From NCBI GenBank assembly GCA_022561095.1, contig JADFRV010000042.1:1-14664 (forward strand): a DNA stretch of 14,664 nt. The letters are read 5' to 3'. The stretch comes from Chloroflexota bacterium. GTDB lineage: Bacteria > Chloroflexota > Dehalococcoidia > SM23-28-2 > RBG-16-64-32. Below, piece by piece: positions 1 through 6,826 of this stretch. Within the stretch, counting starts at the first letter, position 1. Each line of letters opens with the position of its first letter. The translations under genes and the position numbers were made by a program. The notes below the pieces were generated by a model. It did not search any database, had not been told where the DNA came from, and saw only the letters and a program-made list of their open reading frames with translations.

Positions 1-90
1 CCAGCGGGCGGCTGCTTCCTCCCCGGGCGAAGCTGGTGGGCGCTCGATGGCTGCCAGCGCTCGAATGTCAGCAATAATGCGTGATCTCAA
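1..90 (-). CDS. N-terminal fragment of a possible M28/M20-type zinc peptidase (partial)
   Basis: An open frame runs off the left edge. It starts at a TTG (90-88) with a GGAG about 6 bases upstream. The 30 visible residues begin MRSRIIADIRALAAIERPP and continue with SPGEEAAARW. A helix followed by a P-x-S-x-G-E-E-x-A-A-x-x motif is typical of the N-terminus of zinc aminopeptidases of the M28 and M20 type, where it precedes the metal-binding domain. No catalytic residue is inside the window, so the family call is inference from this one motif. The frame lies 38 bp downstream of the acyl-CoA synthetase stop on the same strand, so the two may be cotranscribed. It could instead be another alpha/beta hydrolase, or a chance open frame. 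Confidence 0.35.
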   Translation of the reverse strand, partial: MRSRIIADIRALAAIERPPASPGEEAAARW

Positions 91-128
91 CTGTGTCTCC
101 GTCTTGGCCGCCTGCGGTGAGGCATTCT

Positions 129-821
129 CTAGCTCACCACGATGCGGGCATCCACCGCCAGGGCACCGTCCTTGTAGGCGAACACCGGGTTCAGATCCAA
201 CTCTTCGATCTCCGAGTGTGCATCCACGAAGGCGGACACCTTCAGCAGCAGCTTCTCCAGCGCCTCGATGTCCGCGGGCTCCTGGCCGCGGAACCCCTGC
301 AGCATTGGGAACCCCTTGATCTCGCGCACCATCTGGCGGGCGTCCCGCGGCTCCAGAGGGACGATGCGGAAGGATACGTCCTTGAGCACCTCCACCAGGA
401 CGCCGCCCAGGCCGAACATGAGCACAGGCCCGAACTGCGGGTCCTTGCTCATGCCGACGATCACTTCGATGCCGGGGCGGGCCATCTTCTGAACGGCAAC
501 CCCCTCTATGCGGGCTTTGGGCTCGTGCCGCTTCACGGCCTCGCTGATCTCCGAGAACGCCGCTGTCACGGCCTCCGGCGAGTCCAGCCCCAGCTGGACG
601 CCGCCTACGTCCGACTTGTGGGTCACGTCCGGCGACACGATCTTGAGCACCACCGGGTAGCCCAGCTCCTTGGCCGCCTTCACCGCCTCGTCGGCGCTCG
701 TGGCGAGGCGGGCGCTGGCGGTAGGGATGCCCGCCTCCTCCAGTATCTGCTTGGACTCGATCTCCGTGAGGACGGTGCGACCCTCGCTCTTGGCGCGGTC
801 TATGACGTCTACGATAGACAA
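129..821 (-). CDS. acdB: ADP-forming acetate/acyl-CoA synthetase, beta (ATP-grasp) subunit
   Basis: A 230-residue protein with the ATP-grasp fold of the beta subunit of ADP-forming acetyl-CoA synthetase. This enzyme interconverts acyl-CoA + ADP + Pi with the free acid, CoA and ATP in the cytoplasm. Family signatures are visible in order: ILEEAGIP near residue 26, PVVLKI around K60, HKSDVGGV at 68-75, the glycine-rich FGLGGVLVEVLKD at 136-148, and an acidic ELDLNPV near 207-213. The length fits the stand-alone beta subunit rather than the fused form of about 700 residues. The CoA-binding alpha subunit is not in the window. The start is a TTG at 821-819, supported by GGAGGAG a few bases upstream; no ATG fits the conserved N-terminus. 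A sigma70-like promoter at 884-855 would give a leader of roughly 27 nt. Confidence 0.88.
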   Translation of the reverse strand: MSIVDVIDRAKSEGRTVLTEIESKQILEEAGIPTASARLATSADEAVKAAKELGYPVVLKIVSPDVTHKSDVGGVQLGLDSPEAVTAAFSEISEAVKRHEPKARIEGVAVQKMARPGIEVIVGMSKDPQFGPVLMFGLGGVLVEVLKDVSFRIVPLEPRDARQMVREIKGFPMLQGFRGQEPADIEALEKLLLKVSAFVDAHSEIEELDLNPVFAYKDGALAVDARIVVS

Positions 822-854
822 ATGGCTCCTCCGCAGTGTGTGAAAGCGGGCCTA

Positions 855-884
855 ATAATACGCCAGCCCTCTCGTAAACGTCAA
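855..884 (-). promoter_or_regulatory. Promoter for the acyl-CoA synthetase beta gene
   Basis: On the minus strand TTGACG (884-879) is followed by an 18-bp spacer and TATTAT (860-855). Each differs from the sigma70 consensus at one position. The predicted start near 848 leaves a short leader to the SD and TTG start at 821. The -35 box lies in the loop of the hairpin at 864-895. Motif call by eye only. Confidence 0.55.
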
Positions 885-895
885 CGAGAGGGCTG
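864..895 (-). terminator. Hairpin terminator after the small zinc-ribbon-like gene
   Basis: A 12-bp perfect inverted repeat (CAGCCCTCTCGT and ACGAGAGGGCTG) with an 8-base loop starts about 21 bp after the stop of the gene ending at 917. It is GC-rich enough to end the RRM/zinc-ribbon transcript. The downstream run on the minus strand (GCGTATTATTAGG) is only moderately T-rich, so it may be a weak or factor-assisted terminator. Confidence 0.6.
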
Positions 896-916
896 CTTGC
901 TTGCGGTCTGGATGGT

Positions 917-1123
917 CTAGGTGGAGACCTTGTTGTTGACGGCAGGCTTGCGAAGCCGGCTCATGGAGGAGCGGTAGGCGTAGTTCTGGAACTCGCGAGA
1001 GGCGCCGCAGGTCTGGCAGACGCCGGTGCTGGTCTCCCCACAAGGGCTGGCGATGCGCCAGTGGTGCTTGCAGTCTTCTTCGTCTTCTTGCTCGGTGCTG
1101 GGGGTGCGGAGCGACTCTACCAT
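917..1123 (-). CDS. Small zinc-ribbon-like protein of unknown function
   Basis: A 68-residue protein with an acidic N-terminus, then CKHHWRI at about 18-24, a CGETSTGVCQTCGASREF stretch, and a basic C-terminus. The CxxC pair together with the upstream Cys and His-His could bind one zinc ion, as in zinc ribbons. Very similar small 'HHW...G.C..CG..+EF' proteins are, as I recall, common in Chloroflexota, but no function is established. Its ATG overlaps the end of the RRM gene by 7 bp (shared ATGGTAG), so translation is probably coupled and the two proteins may act together, for example in RNA binding. The hairpin at 864-895 would end the transcript. A longer frame-shifted reading over the same DNA is low-complexity Arg/His/Gln sequence and was rejected. 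Confidence 0.7.
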   Translation of the reverse strand: MVESLRTPSTEQEDEEDCKHHWRIASPCGETSTGVCQTCGASREFQNYAYRSSMSRLRKPAVNNKVST

Positions 1124-1431
1124 CGCATCCTCCCGCCGCCACGTTTCTGCCCGCCGCCCCCGCCGCCGGGGGCGCCTTCGCGGGAACGCGGCTTCGCCTC
1201 GTCCACGGTTAGGGTGCGGCCGTCCAGCATCTTGCCGTTGAGCTCCTCGATCGCCTTGCGGCCCTCAGCGTTGGTTGACATCTCAACGAAGCCGAAGCCA
1301 CGGGAGCGCCCGGAATAGCGGTCGGTGATCACGCTGGCTGACTCCACCGTGCCCGCCTGTTCGAAGAAGGTACGGAGACCGTCGTCGGTCGTGTCGAAGG
1401 ACAGGCCTCCGACGTAAAGCTTCATGGACAC
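1117..1431 (-). CDS. RRM-domain RNA-binding protein with Gly/Arg-rich tail
   Basis: A 104-residue protein with one RNA recognition motif over residues 3-82. RNP2 is LYVGGL at about 5-10 and RNP1 is RGFGFVEM near 44-51; the two aromatic residues of RNP1 that stack on RNA bases are present. The tail after residue 85 is glycine- and arginine-rich, as in bacterial and cyanobacterial Rbp proteins, which bind single-stranded RNA and are often cold-induced. The start is GTG (1431-1429), 6 bases after GGAGG; an ATG two codons later is possible but more distant from the SD. The small zinc-ribbon gene overlaps its 3' end by 7 bp. A promoter candidate at 1556-1528 gives a leader of about 90 nt, long enough for post-transcriptional control. 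Confidence 0.92.
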   Translation of the reverse strand: MSMKLYVGGLSFDTTDDGLRTFFEQAGTVESASVITDRYSGRSRGFGFVEMSTNAEGRKAIEELNGKMLDGRTLTVDEAKPRSREGAPGGGGGGQKRGGGRMRW

Positions 1432-1527
1432 GGGGGGCCTCCTCGTTGGGGCGATAGCCTTCCAGTCGACAGAGGGTCTGCCTCGAACGTCGGAAGGCGG
1501 GCCGTTGGAGGCAGCGGCGGTATCCTA

Positions 1528-1556
1528 ACTATAGCCGACTTTGCCGCTAATGGAAA
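1528..1556 (-). promoter_or_regulatory. Promoter and long leader for the RRM gene
   Basis: TTTCCA (1556-1551), a 17-bp spacer and TATAGT (1533-1528) form a sigma70-like promoter on the minus strand. The leader to the GTG at 1431 would be about 90 nt. It contains a 7-bp inverted repeat, GGAAGGC/GCCTTCC, at 1457-1463 and 1492-1498. The -10 box is good, the -35 weak. Confidence 0.4.
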
Positions 1557-1579
1557 GGTCGTCGTCGCCGCACCGGGCG

Positions 1580-3241
1580 CTACACCACGGATCGTTCCCG
1601 GTACTCCCCGAACACGTCCCGCATGACGTCGCAGACCTCGCCCAGGGTGCAGTAGGAGTTCACCGCCTCCAGTAGGAAGGGCATCACGTTCTCCGAATCG
1701 TGACAGGCCTTCTCCAGCGCCTTGAGGCAACGGGTCGCCTCGCGGTTGTCACGCTCGCGGCGCAGGCGCTGGAGCCGCTTCACCTGGCGCTCCTCACCCT
1801 GCGGGTCCATCTGCAGGACAGGTATCTCCAGCGGCTCGTCCAGGACGTACTCGTTCACGCCCACAATGACCCGCTGCCGCGAATCGATCTCACGCTGGTA
1901 CTGGAAGGAAGCCTCAGCGATCTCCCGTTGGAAGAAGCCGCTCTCGATCGCGGGGAGCACGCCGCCCAGGTCCTCGATGCGATGGAAGTAGGCGTAGGCC
2001 TCATCCTCCGTCTCCTTGGTGAGCGCCTCCGTGAAGAAGCTGCCGCCAAGAGGGTCGACTGTATTGGCGACGCCGGACTCGTGCGCGATCACCTGCTGGG
2101 TGCGCAGGGCCAGCCGCGCCGCCTTCTCGCTGGGTAGGGCGAGCGCCTCGTCCATGGCGTTGGTGTGCAGGGACTGCGTGCCTCCCAGCACTGCCGCCAG
2201 GGCTTGGATGGCAGTGCGGACCAGGTTCACCTCCGGCTGCTGGGCGGTCAGGGAGACGCCGGCGGTCTGGGTGTGGAAGCGCAGCCACCAGGAACGCGGG
2301 TTCTTGGCCCCAAAGCGCTCCCGCATCTCGTGTGCCCAGATACGGCGGGCGGCGCGGAACTTCGCCACCTCCTCGAAGAAATCGTTGTGGCAGTTGAAGA
2401 AGAAGGACAGCCTGGGCGCGAACTCGTCGATGTCCAGCCCCCGGTCCAGGCTCCAGCGTACGTACTCGAACCCGTCCGCCAGGGTGAAGGCCAGCTCCTG
2501 TACCGCCGTCGCCCCCGCCTCACGGATGTGGTAGCCGGAGATGCTTATCGTGTTCCAGTGCGGCATCTCCCGAGTCCCGAACTCGATCGTGTCCGTCACT
2601 AAGCGCATAGATGGCTCAGGCGGGAAGATGTACTCCTTCTGGGCGATGAACTCTTTGAGGATGTCGTTCTGCAGCGTGCCGGCCAGTTGGCGGCGTGGCA
2701 CCCCCTGCTTTTCCGCCGCGGCGATGTACATCGCCCAGATGACGGCGGCCGGGGAGTTGATGGTCATGGAGGTGCTAATCTCTCCCAGGGGTATGCCTTC
2801 CAGCAGCGTCTCCATATCGGCCAGGGAGGAGACGCCGACGCCGCACTTGCCGAACTCCCCCTCCCCCTCCGGCGCGTCGGTGTCGTAGCCCATCAGGGTG
2901 GGCAGGTCAAAGGCGATGGAGAGGCCCGATTGCCCCTGCGTGAGCAGGTACTTGAAGCGGGCGTTCGTCTCCTCGGCGCTGCCAAAGCCGGCGAACATCC
3001 GCATCGTCCAGGGCTTGCCGCGGTAGCCCGCGGCGTGGACGCCGCGCGTGAACGGGTACTCGCCGGGCAGCCCGAGATCGCGTTCGTAGTCGTGCTCCGC
3101 CACGTCCGTCGGGTCGTAGACGCGGCGGACGGGCCGGCCGGAGGTGGTGACGAAGGGGCCCGGGCGTTCGCTGTTCTCGGAGCGCTCTTCCTGCGCCTTC
3201 CGCTTCTGCGAAAGCGGTTTCAGCTTCTCGCGGTCATACAT
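1580..3241 (-). CDS. mcmA1: Methylmalonyl-CoA mutase family, large (catalytic TIM-barrel) subunit
   Basis: A 553-residue acyl-CoA mutase large subunit. It rearranges methylmalonyl-CoA to or from succinyl-CoA using adenosylcobalamin, in propionate, odd-chain and branched-chain metabolism. Landmarks are GYRGKPWTMRMFAGFG (72-87), QSGLSIAFDLPTLMGYD (104-120), NDILKEF (192-198), PSMR (210-213), ISISGYH (232-238) and DGFEYVRW. By position, Y73, R213, Y237 and H238 match the substrate-binding Tyr89, Arg207, Tyr243 and His244 of the Propionibacterium enzyme; this favours methylmalonyl-CoA over isobutyryl-CoA, where Tyr and Arg are replaced. The protein ends before the B12-binding domain, as in archaeal-type split mutases, so a small cobalamin subunit of about 140 residues must be encoded elsewhere. 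The start is ATG at 3241; the SD is weak. Confidence 0.93.
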   Translation of the reverse strand: MYDREKLKPLSQKRKAQEERSENSERPGPFVTTSGRPVRRVYDPTDVAEHDYERDLGLPGEYPFTRGVHAAGYRGKPWTMRMFAGFGSAEETNARFKYLLTQGQSGLSIAFDLPTLMGYDTDAPEGEGEFGKCGVGVSSLADMETLLEGIPLGEISTSMTINSPAAVIWAMYIAAAEKQGVPRRQLAGTLQNDILKEFIAQKEYIFPPEPSMRLVTDTIEFGTREMPHWNTISISGYHIREAGATAVQELAFTLADGFEYVRWSLDRGLDIDEFAPRLSFFFNCHNDFFEEVAKFRAARRIWAHEMRERFGAKNPRSWWLRFHTQTAGVSLTAQQPEVNLVRTAIQALAAVLGGTQSLHTNAMDEALALPSEKAARLALRTQQVIAHESGVANTVDPLGGSFFTEALTKETEDEAYAYFHRIEDLGGVLPAIESGFFQREIAEASFQYQREIDSRQRVIVGVNEYVLDEPLEIPVLQMDPQGEERQVKRLQRLRRERDNREATRCLKALEKACHDSENVMPFLLEAVNSYCTLGEVCDVMRDVFGEYRERSVV

Positions 3242-3336
3242 GGCGAAACCTACGGCAAGGATACCATAGGGTCGTAAGACCGGGGCCGCGCCGCGGCGGA
3301 TTCGAGGCGGCTAGTCGGCGTCGATTCGCACGCCTC

Positions 3337-3356
3337 TTGACATGTTGTGGTAGAAT
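3337..3356 (+). promoter_or_regulatory. Extended -10 promoter for the helix-turn-helix gene
   Basis: TAGAAT (3351-3356) is preceded by TGG, giving an extended -10 (TGnTAGAAT). A perfect TTGACA lies at 3337-3342, only 8 bp upstream, so it cannot be a normal -35 partner. Transcription would start near 3363, which leaves the ATG at 3362 outside the transcript and favours the start at 3395. Confidence 0.4.
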
Positions 3357-3394
3357 CATTCATGCGTCTTAGCATCTTATTCGGAGTGAGAGGT

Positions 3395-3610
3395 ATGGCC
3401 CTCGAACCGTTTGACAACTACCTTGACCTGGTGGAGGCCGCCCGCGCTCTGGGCATCCATCCTCAGAGCCTGCGACGACTCATCAAGCAGAAGAAGGTAC
3501 CTGCGATCCTGTTCGCCGGCAAGTACCTCATTGAGCGCGACAAGCTCGAGATGTTTAAGTCCAACTACGACCGCCGTCCGGGACGCAAAGCGATCAGGCG
3601 CCTTCTGTAG
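3395..3610 (+). CDS. Small MerR/excisionase-type helix-turn-helix DNA-binding protein
   Basis: A 71-residue protein, MALEPFDNYLDLVEAARAL followed by GIHPQSLRRLIKQKKVPAIL and FAGKYLIERDKLEMFKSNY. This is the winged helix-turn-helix pattern of the MerR, AlpA and excisionase families: a 'xxEAAxxLGIxxxxLRRLIKxxxVPAxxxxGxYxIxxxxLexF' module of about 55 residues. It fills almost the whole protein, so no effector domain is present. The basic tail (RRPGRKAIRR) adds DNA contacts. The start at 3395 has GGAG about 9 bases upstream and agrees with the promoter at 3351; an ATG at 3362 would add 11 unconserved residues. It is the only plus-strand gene among minus-strand genes here and has no phage or integrase neighbour, so it is likely a chromosomal regulator rather than a true excisionase. 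The target is unknown. Confidence 0.8.
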   Translation: MALEPFDNYLDLVEAARALGIHPQSLRRLIKQKKVPAILFAGKYLIERDKLEMFKSNYDRRPGRKAIRRLL

Positions 3611-3627
3611 CTTCCTTCAAACCTGTC

Positions 3628-4377
3628 CTACGTCGGTGCGGGTGACACCGGCGGCGGTTCGATCTCGATGGTGGGATCGTCGATTTCGCTGAGCTCCATG
3701 AACAACTCTAGGCTGATCGGTTTGCCTTCCTCGTCCACGTCGGAGCTGATTACCTCAAAGCGCACGGGCCAGCCGTCGTTGCGCTCCAGCCAGATGTCCA
3801 CGTCGAACTCCCTGGGAAGCGCCTCCTCGCCGCTACGGCCCAAGCACTCCGGCATCCCCCTCAGGTCCGCCTTGTCGAGGCGGTAGTGGATCGTCTCGAT
3901 GCCGTTCACCAGCTCCTGCTCGCCGCTTGCCGGATCCAGGCAGGGTACCAGGCGCTCCACCTGGTCTTCACAGATGGAGGCGGCGCTGGGTATTACGTCC
4001 TCACCCGGCGGTTCCTGTTCCTGCCAGGTAGCGCCCACCCGTATCCAGCTCTCGTTGCCGATGGTGCGCACCTCCAGCTCCTCGTCTTGGAATTGGAGGA
4101 GCGCCTGGTTGCGATCCGGCGCTACGAACGAGCCTTCCAGTCGCATGTCGCTGAACAGGCCGGTAAGAGCCTCGGCGAACTCGCTCAGAGGGTTGGAGCT
4201 TGCCTCATCCGGTTGCTGGAAGGCTTCCGCTTGCAGACTGAGCGAGATCGAGTAGCGGTAGCTGTCAATGTCTTGAATGGCGTCGCAAGATGCCTGCAGT
4301 TGGGAGCCGCTGCCGCTGCACGCCCACATGATGAGGGCAGCCAGCGTGGGGATTGTCGTCCAGAATAGGAATCGCAA
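3628..4377 (-). CDS. Secreted lipoprotein, LppX/LprG-like fold (predicted)
   Basis: A 249-residue protein with a lipoprotein signal: basic R2, a hydrophobic stretch at 3-19, and C20 in IMWAC, then a Ser/Gly linker. The lipobox is unusual (Met at -3 and Trp at -2), but the small Ala at -1 and Cys are right. After lipidation it would sit on the outer face of the membrane. The body contains the pattern SYRYSISLSLQ, RLEGSFVAPDRNQALLQF, then NESWIRVGATW, and later DVDIWLERNDGWPVRFEV. These alternating beta strands, with a 'yr...d.r..g.w...' rhythm, recall LolA/LppX-type half-barrels that carry lipids or cell-surface ligands. That assignment is from pattern only. The tail is proline-rich. The start is TTG at 4377-4375, close behind the promoter at 4429-4401; no clear SD is visible. 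Confidence 0.7.
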   Translation of the reverse strand: MRFLFWTTIPTLAALIMWACSGSGSQLQASCDAIQDIDSYRYSISLSLQAEAFQQPDEASSNPLSEFAEALTGLFSDMRLEGSFVAPDRNQALLQFQDEELEVRTIGNESWIRVGATWQEQEPPGEDVIPSAASICEDQVERLVPCLDPASGEQELVNGIETIHYRLDKADLRGMPECLGRSGEEALPREFDVDIWLERNDGWPVRFEVISSDVDEEGKPISLELFMELSEIDDPTIEIEPPPVSPAPT

Positions 4378-4400
4378 GATCGTGCCGCCGTTGACCAGTC

Positions 4401-4429
4401 AGTCTAGCACCGTAGATGCAGGCGGTCAA
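4401..4429 (-). promoter_or_regulatory. Promoter for the lipoprotein gene
   Basis: On the minus strand TTGACC (4429-4424), a 17-bp spacer and TAGACT (4406-4401), with TGC immediately before the -10 (extended -10). The predicted start near 4394 gives a leader of about 17 nt before the TTG at 4377. This is one of the best sigma70-like sites in the window. Confidence 0.6.
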
Positions 4430-4460
4430 AAAGTGTTACACCTATCGTGCCCTTTCCGGG

Positions 4461-5126
4461 TCAGCCGGTCCGCTCGGCGCGGCGGCTCTGGATGTAGTCG
4501 ATGCTCTTCCGGAACCAGCTCTCGTCGATGCGGCGGCTCGCCATCAGATAGTTGAGCATCGTCTCCAGGCCCAGGATGGAGATCAGGTTGTAGCCGTGCT
4601 TCTGGAGCCGTTCGCGGGCGCCCTCCTGGCGGTCCAGAAGCACCACCACGTCCTTCACCGTGAGCCCCGCCTCGATCTGGAGGAACGCTGCCGTCTCGAT
4701 GACGTTACCGCCGCTGGTGATCAGATCGTCCACCAGAAGGACGGTCTCGCCGCGCTCATACTTCCCCTCCACGAAGGCGCGGGCGCCGTTGCGCTCCTTC
4801 GCCGGGTGGATGTAGATGAGGGGAACCTTGCTAGCCAGCGAGTGAGCCATAGCCAAATGCAGCCCCCCAAAGAGGATGCCACTTACCCGCTGGAACGGCT
4901 GCACCCGGGGGTTCAGCATCCGTTGCAACGTTTGCACGTCCTGGTGGATGACGCGTCCGGCTCTCTGCAGGGCGCGCGGGTCGCTGATGAGGAGGCGCAG
5001 ATTCACGTACACCGGCGAATGCAGCGTCGTGCGGCCCACAGTGAAGTCTCCGAACTGGACTGCGCCCAGGTCCCAGAGCGCCTTCGCTAGCCAGAGGTTA
5101 CCGGTGTCTCGTAGTGATTGGGGCAT
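4461..5126 (-). CDS. pyrE: Orotate phosphoribosyltransferase (PyrE-like)
   Basis: A 221-residue cytoplasmic type I phosphoribosyltransferase. The family makes orotidine 5'-phosphate from orotate and PRPP in pyrimidine synthesis. The N-terminus (LAKALWDLGAVQFGDFTVGR, then SPVYVNLR) matches the orotate-binding region of OPRTases, including the GDF and S-P-x-Y-x-x-L-R motifs. The PRPP-binding loop is VLLVDDLITSGGN at 129-141. A flexible-loop lysine is present in PAKERNGARAFVEG (108-121), although the loop differs from the usual 'RKE.K.HG'. VVVLLDRQEGARERL near 165-179 matches the OPRT C-terminal part found also in eukaryotic UMP synthase. The divergent loop and the GILFGGLHLA in place of the usual 'Gvp.gal.lA' leave some doubt about substrate. 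No other pyr gene is adjacent. Start ATG at 5126, weak SD. Confidence 0.8.
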   Translation of the reverse strand: MPQSLRDTGNLWLAKALWDLGAVQFGDFTVGRTTLHSPVYVNLRLLISDPRALQRAGRVIHQDVQTLQRMLNPRVQPFQRVSGILFGGLHLAMAHSLASKVPLIYIHPAKERNGARAFVEGKYERGETVLLVDDLITSGGNVIETAAFLQIEAGLTVKDVVVLLDRQEGARERLQKHGYNLISILGLETMLNYLMASRRIDESWFRKSIDYIQSRRAERTG

Positions 5127-5223
5127 ATCCGGTCGCAGACAGCGGAGGAGGCCCTCCCAGCCGGGGGCGGGCCTGCTTTCGGCCGTTGGAACAGCGCGAC
5201 GATAACACTCGCGGTTCGGGGTG

Positions 5224-6243
5224 TCAAGATAGCGATGCCAGACGCTGACGCCGTGCCGCTCGCCAGGCTGCGGCCACTTCTCGATTGGCGGTATCCTTGG
5301 GAATCCGACCCCGTAGCGCCGTCAGTAGGTTTTCCGCGGCCAGGTTCGCCATGTGCTCTCGTGTAGCCACGCTGGCGCTGGCGACGTGGGGCACGATCAC
5401 CACGTTCTCAAGCGTGAGGAGCGGGTCATCCGGCTGAATAGGCTCGGGATCGGTCACGTCGAGGGCGGCGCCGCCGATGCGCCCGAACTTGAGGGCTTCG
5501 TACAGCGCCGTCTGATCGACCAGAGATCCGCGGCTGGTGTTCATAAGGACGGCCGACTCCTTCATCAGTCCCAGCTCCCTTCTGCTGATGAGGCGACGGG
5601 TCTCCTCTGTCAGCGGGACGTGCAGCGTCACGAAGTCCGACTGCCGCAGTAGCTCTTCCAGCGGTAGGTAGGTCATCCCGTACCGGCGCTCGAGCCTGGG
5701 CTTGCGGCTGTTGCTGTGGTAGACGATGCGCATGCCGAAGCCGCGCGCCCGTTTGGCTACCGCTGCTCCCACGTCGCCCATGCCCACGATCCCCAGCGTG
5801 GCGCCGAACACGTCCCGGCCCAGCAGGATGGACGGCCCCCACGTTCTCCAGCGGCCCGCCCGCACGTATCGGTCCGCTTCTGGGATGCGCCGGGCGGCCG
5901 CCAGTAGCAGGGCGAAGGTGAAATCAGCCACCGTCTCGCTGAGGACGCCGGGCGTGCGCGTCACCAGAACGTTGCGCTCGCTCGCCCCCGGAAGGTCAAT
6001 GTTGTCGAAACCGGTGGCCATATTGCTTACCACGATTAGGTTGGGAGCGCTGTCTAGCAGCGCCGTGTCCACGCGGTCGGTCAGCAGCGTCAGCAGCCCG
6101 TGGCAGGCGGCAGCCTGCGACCGGAGCTCCTGTGGCGGCGGGGGCAACTCCTCCTCCCACACGCGTAGCTCGGTGTGCTGGGCTAGCAGATCGAGAGCGC
6201 CGCCCGGCAGGCGGCGCGTCACGAATACGGTGGGCTTGCCCAA
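5224..6243 (-). CDS. D-isomer-specific 2-hydroxyacid dehydrogenase (glyoxylate/hydroxypyruvate reductase-like)
   Basis: A 339-residue dehydrogenase of the D-2-hydroxyacid family, which reduces 2-oxoacids such as glyoxylate or hydroxypyruvate. The Rossmann glycine motif is GMGDVG at 154-159. The catalytic triad is R238 (NTSRGSLVD), E267 (TDPEP) and H286 (VPHVASAS). NMATGFDNID at 74-83 and TPGVLSETVADFTFALLL at 97-114 are the usual substrate-domain signatures. At the end of the second Rossmann strand the protein has VYHSNSRKP rather than an acidic residue, so NADPH use is likely by inference. The start is TTG at 6243, only 4 bp after the DinB-family stop, which implies translational coupling; no upstream start exists in frame before the neighbouring gene. 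It could be glyoxylate reductase (GyaR), phosphoglycerate dehydrogenase-like or a 2-ketogluconate reductase; context does not decide. Confidence 0.88.
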   Translation of the reverse strand: MGKPTVFVTRRLPGGALDLLAQHTELRVWEEELPPPPQELRSQAAACHGLLTLLTDRVDTALLDSAPNLIVVSNMATGFDNIDLPGASERNVLVTRTPGVLSETVADFTFALLLAAARRIPEADRYVRAGRWRTWGPSILLGRDVFGATLGIVGMGDVGAAVAKRARGFGMRIVYHSNSRKPRLERRYGMTYLPLEELLRQSDFVTLHVPLTEETRRLISRRELGLMKESAVLMNTSRGSLVDQTALYEALKFGRIGGAALDVTDPEPIQPDDPLLTLENVVIVPHVASASVATREHMANLAAENLLTALRGRIPKDTANREVAAAWRAARRQRLASLS

Positions 6244-6247
6244 GCCC

Positions 6248-6781
6248 CTAGCCGGCTGCGGCCGGGCGGCGCTGGTCCGGCTCCTTCCCGCTCCGGAATT
6301 GCGGCTTGTACGTCGGCTCCTCGCCGCGGACCTGGTCGTAGTGCATGCGATCGTGCCGGTAGTATGACCGCAGCCACTGCATGACAGTGAGGGTGCCGAA
6401 CACTGCGCTGGTCGCCGTGCGGTCGTAGTCCTGGGGGCGCATTCGCTCCATGACGGCCAGCGTCTTCTCGCGCTGAGCGCGCATCTCCGCTATGTGCTCG
6501 GTAACAGCGTTCAGGTGGGCGCGTTCAAGGGGGATGGCGACAGGCTCTCCCTGTACGCCGTCCAGGTTGGCGCCGTCCTCAGCGAGCGCCTTCTCCACCC
6601 ATGCGCGGTAGGCGCTCTCCATCTCGCACAGGTGGGACATCTGCTGCTTAGCGGTCCACTCCTCCGGCTTGAGGGGCGTGCTCGCCTCCTCATCGCTGAG
6701 GCGCTCGAGGGTGGAGAGCAGCTTGCCGCGCTCTTCCGCCATCTTCTCCTGCAGCTCCTTGATCCGGACTTCCTCGGTCAT
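6248..6781 (-). CDS. DinB-family four-helix-bundle protein
   Basis: A 177-residue protein of the DinB/DfsB-like superfamily: helical bundles that usually bind a divalent metal and in some members act as thiol-dependent transferases. Sequence signs are the N-terminal helix 'LLSTLERLSDEEASTPLKPEEWTAKQQMSHL', summarised as LxxLxxLxxEExxxPxxxxxW at about 21-42, then H50, and the C-terminal YYRHDRMHYDQV at about 140-151. H50, H143 and H147 are the expected three metal ligands. The highly charged tail after residue 153 is not conserved in type. It precedes the 2-hydroxyacid dehydrogenase by 4 bp, so the two likely form an operon. The real substrate or thiol partner cannot be read from sequence. Start ATG at 6781, with a TATAAT-containing promoter upstream. 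Confidence 0.8.
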   Translation of the reverse strand: MTEEVRIKELQEKMAEERGKLLSTLERLSDEEASTPLKPEEWTAKQQMSHLCEMESAYRAWVEKALAEDGANLDGVQGEPVAIPLERAHLNAVTEHIAEMRAQREKTLAVMERMRPQDYDRTATSAVFGTLTVMQWLRSYYRHDRMHYDQVRGEEPTYKPQFRSGKEPDQRRPAAAG

Positions 6782-6826
6782 ATGGCACTCCTACCGCTAG
6801 TGATAGCCGCGACGCCGGGTCTGTCG

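Noticed and set aside
81..920. Long plus-strand open frame over the acyl-CoA synthetase gene
   Set aside because: It is antisense to a clear ATP-grasp protein, and its His/Leu/Arg-rich sequence matches no family pattern.
2687..3277. Plus-strand open frame over the mutase 5' end
   Set aside because: Antisense to conserved mutase sequence; typical high-GC shadow frame.
3362..3394. Upstream ATG of the helix-turn-helix gene
   Set aside because: It would lie at or before the predicted transcription start and has no ribosome-binding site.
3395..3610. Phage excisionase and integration site
   Set aside because: No integrase, att repeats or tRNA nearby; the domain is also common in chromosomal regulators.
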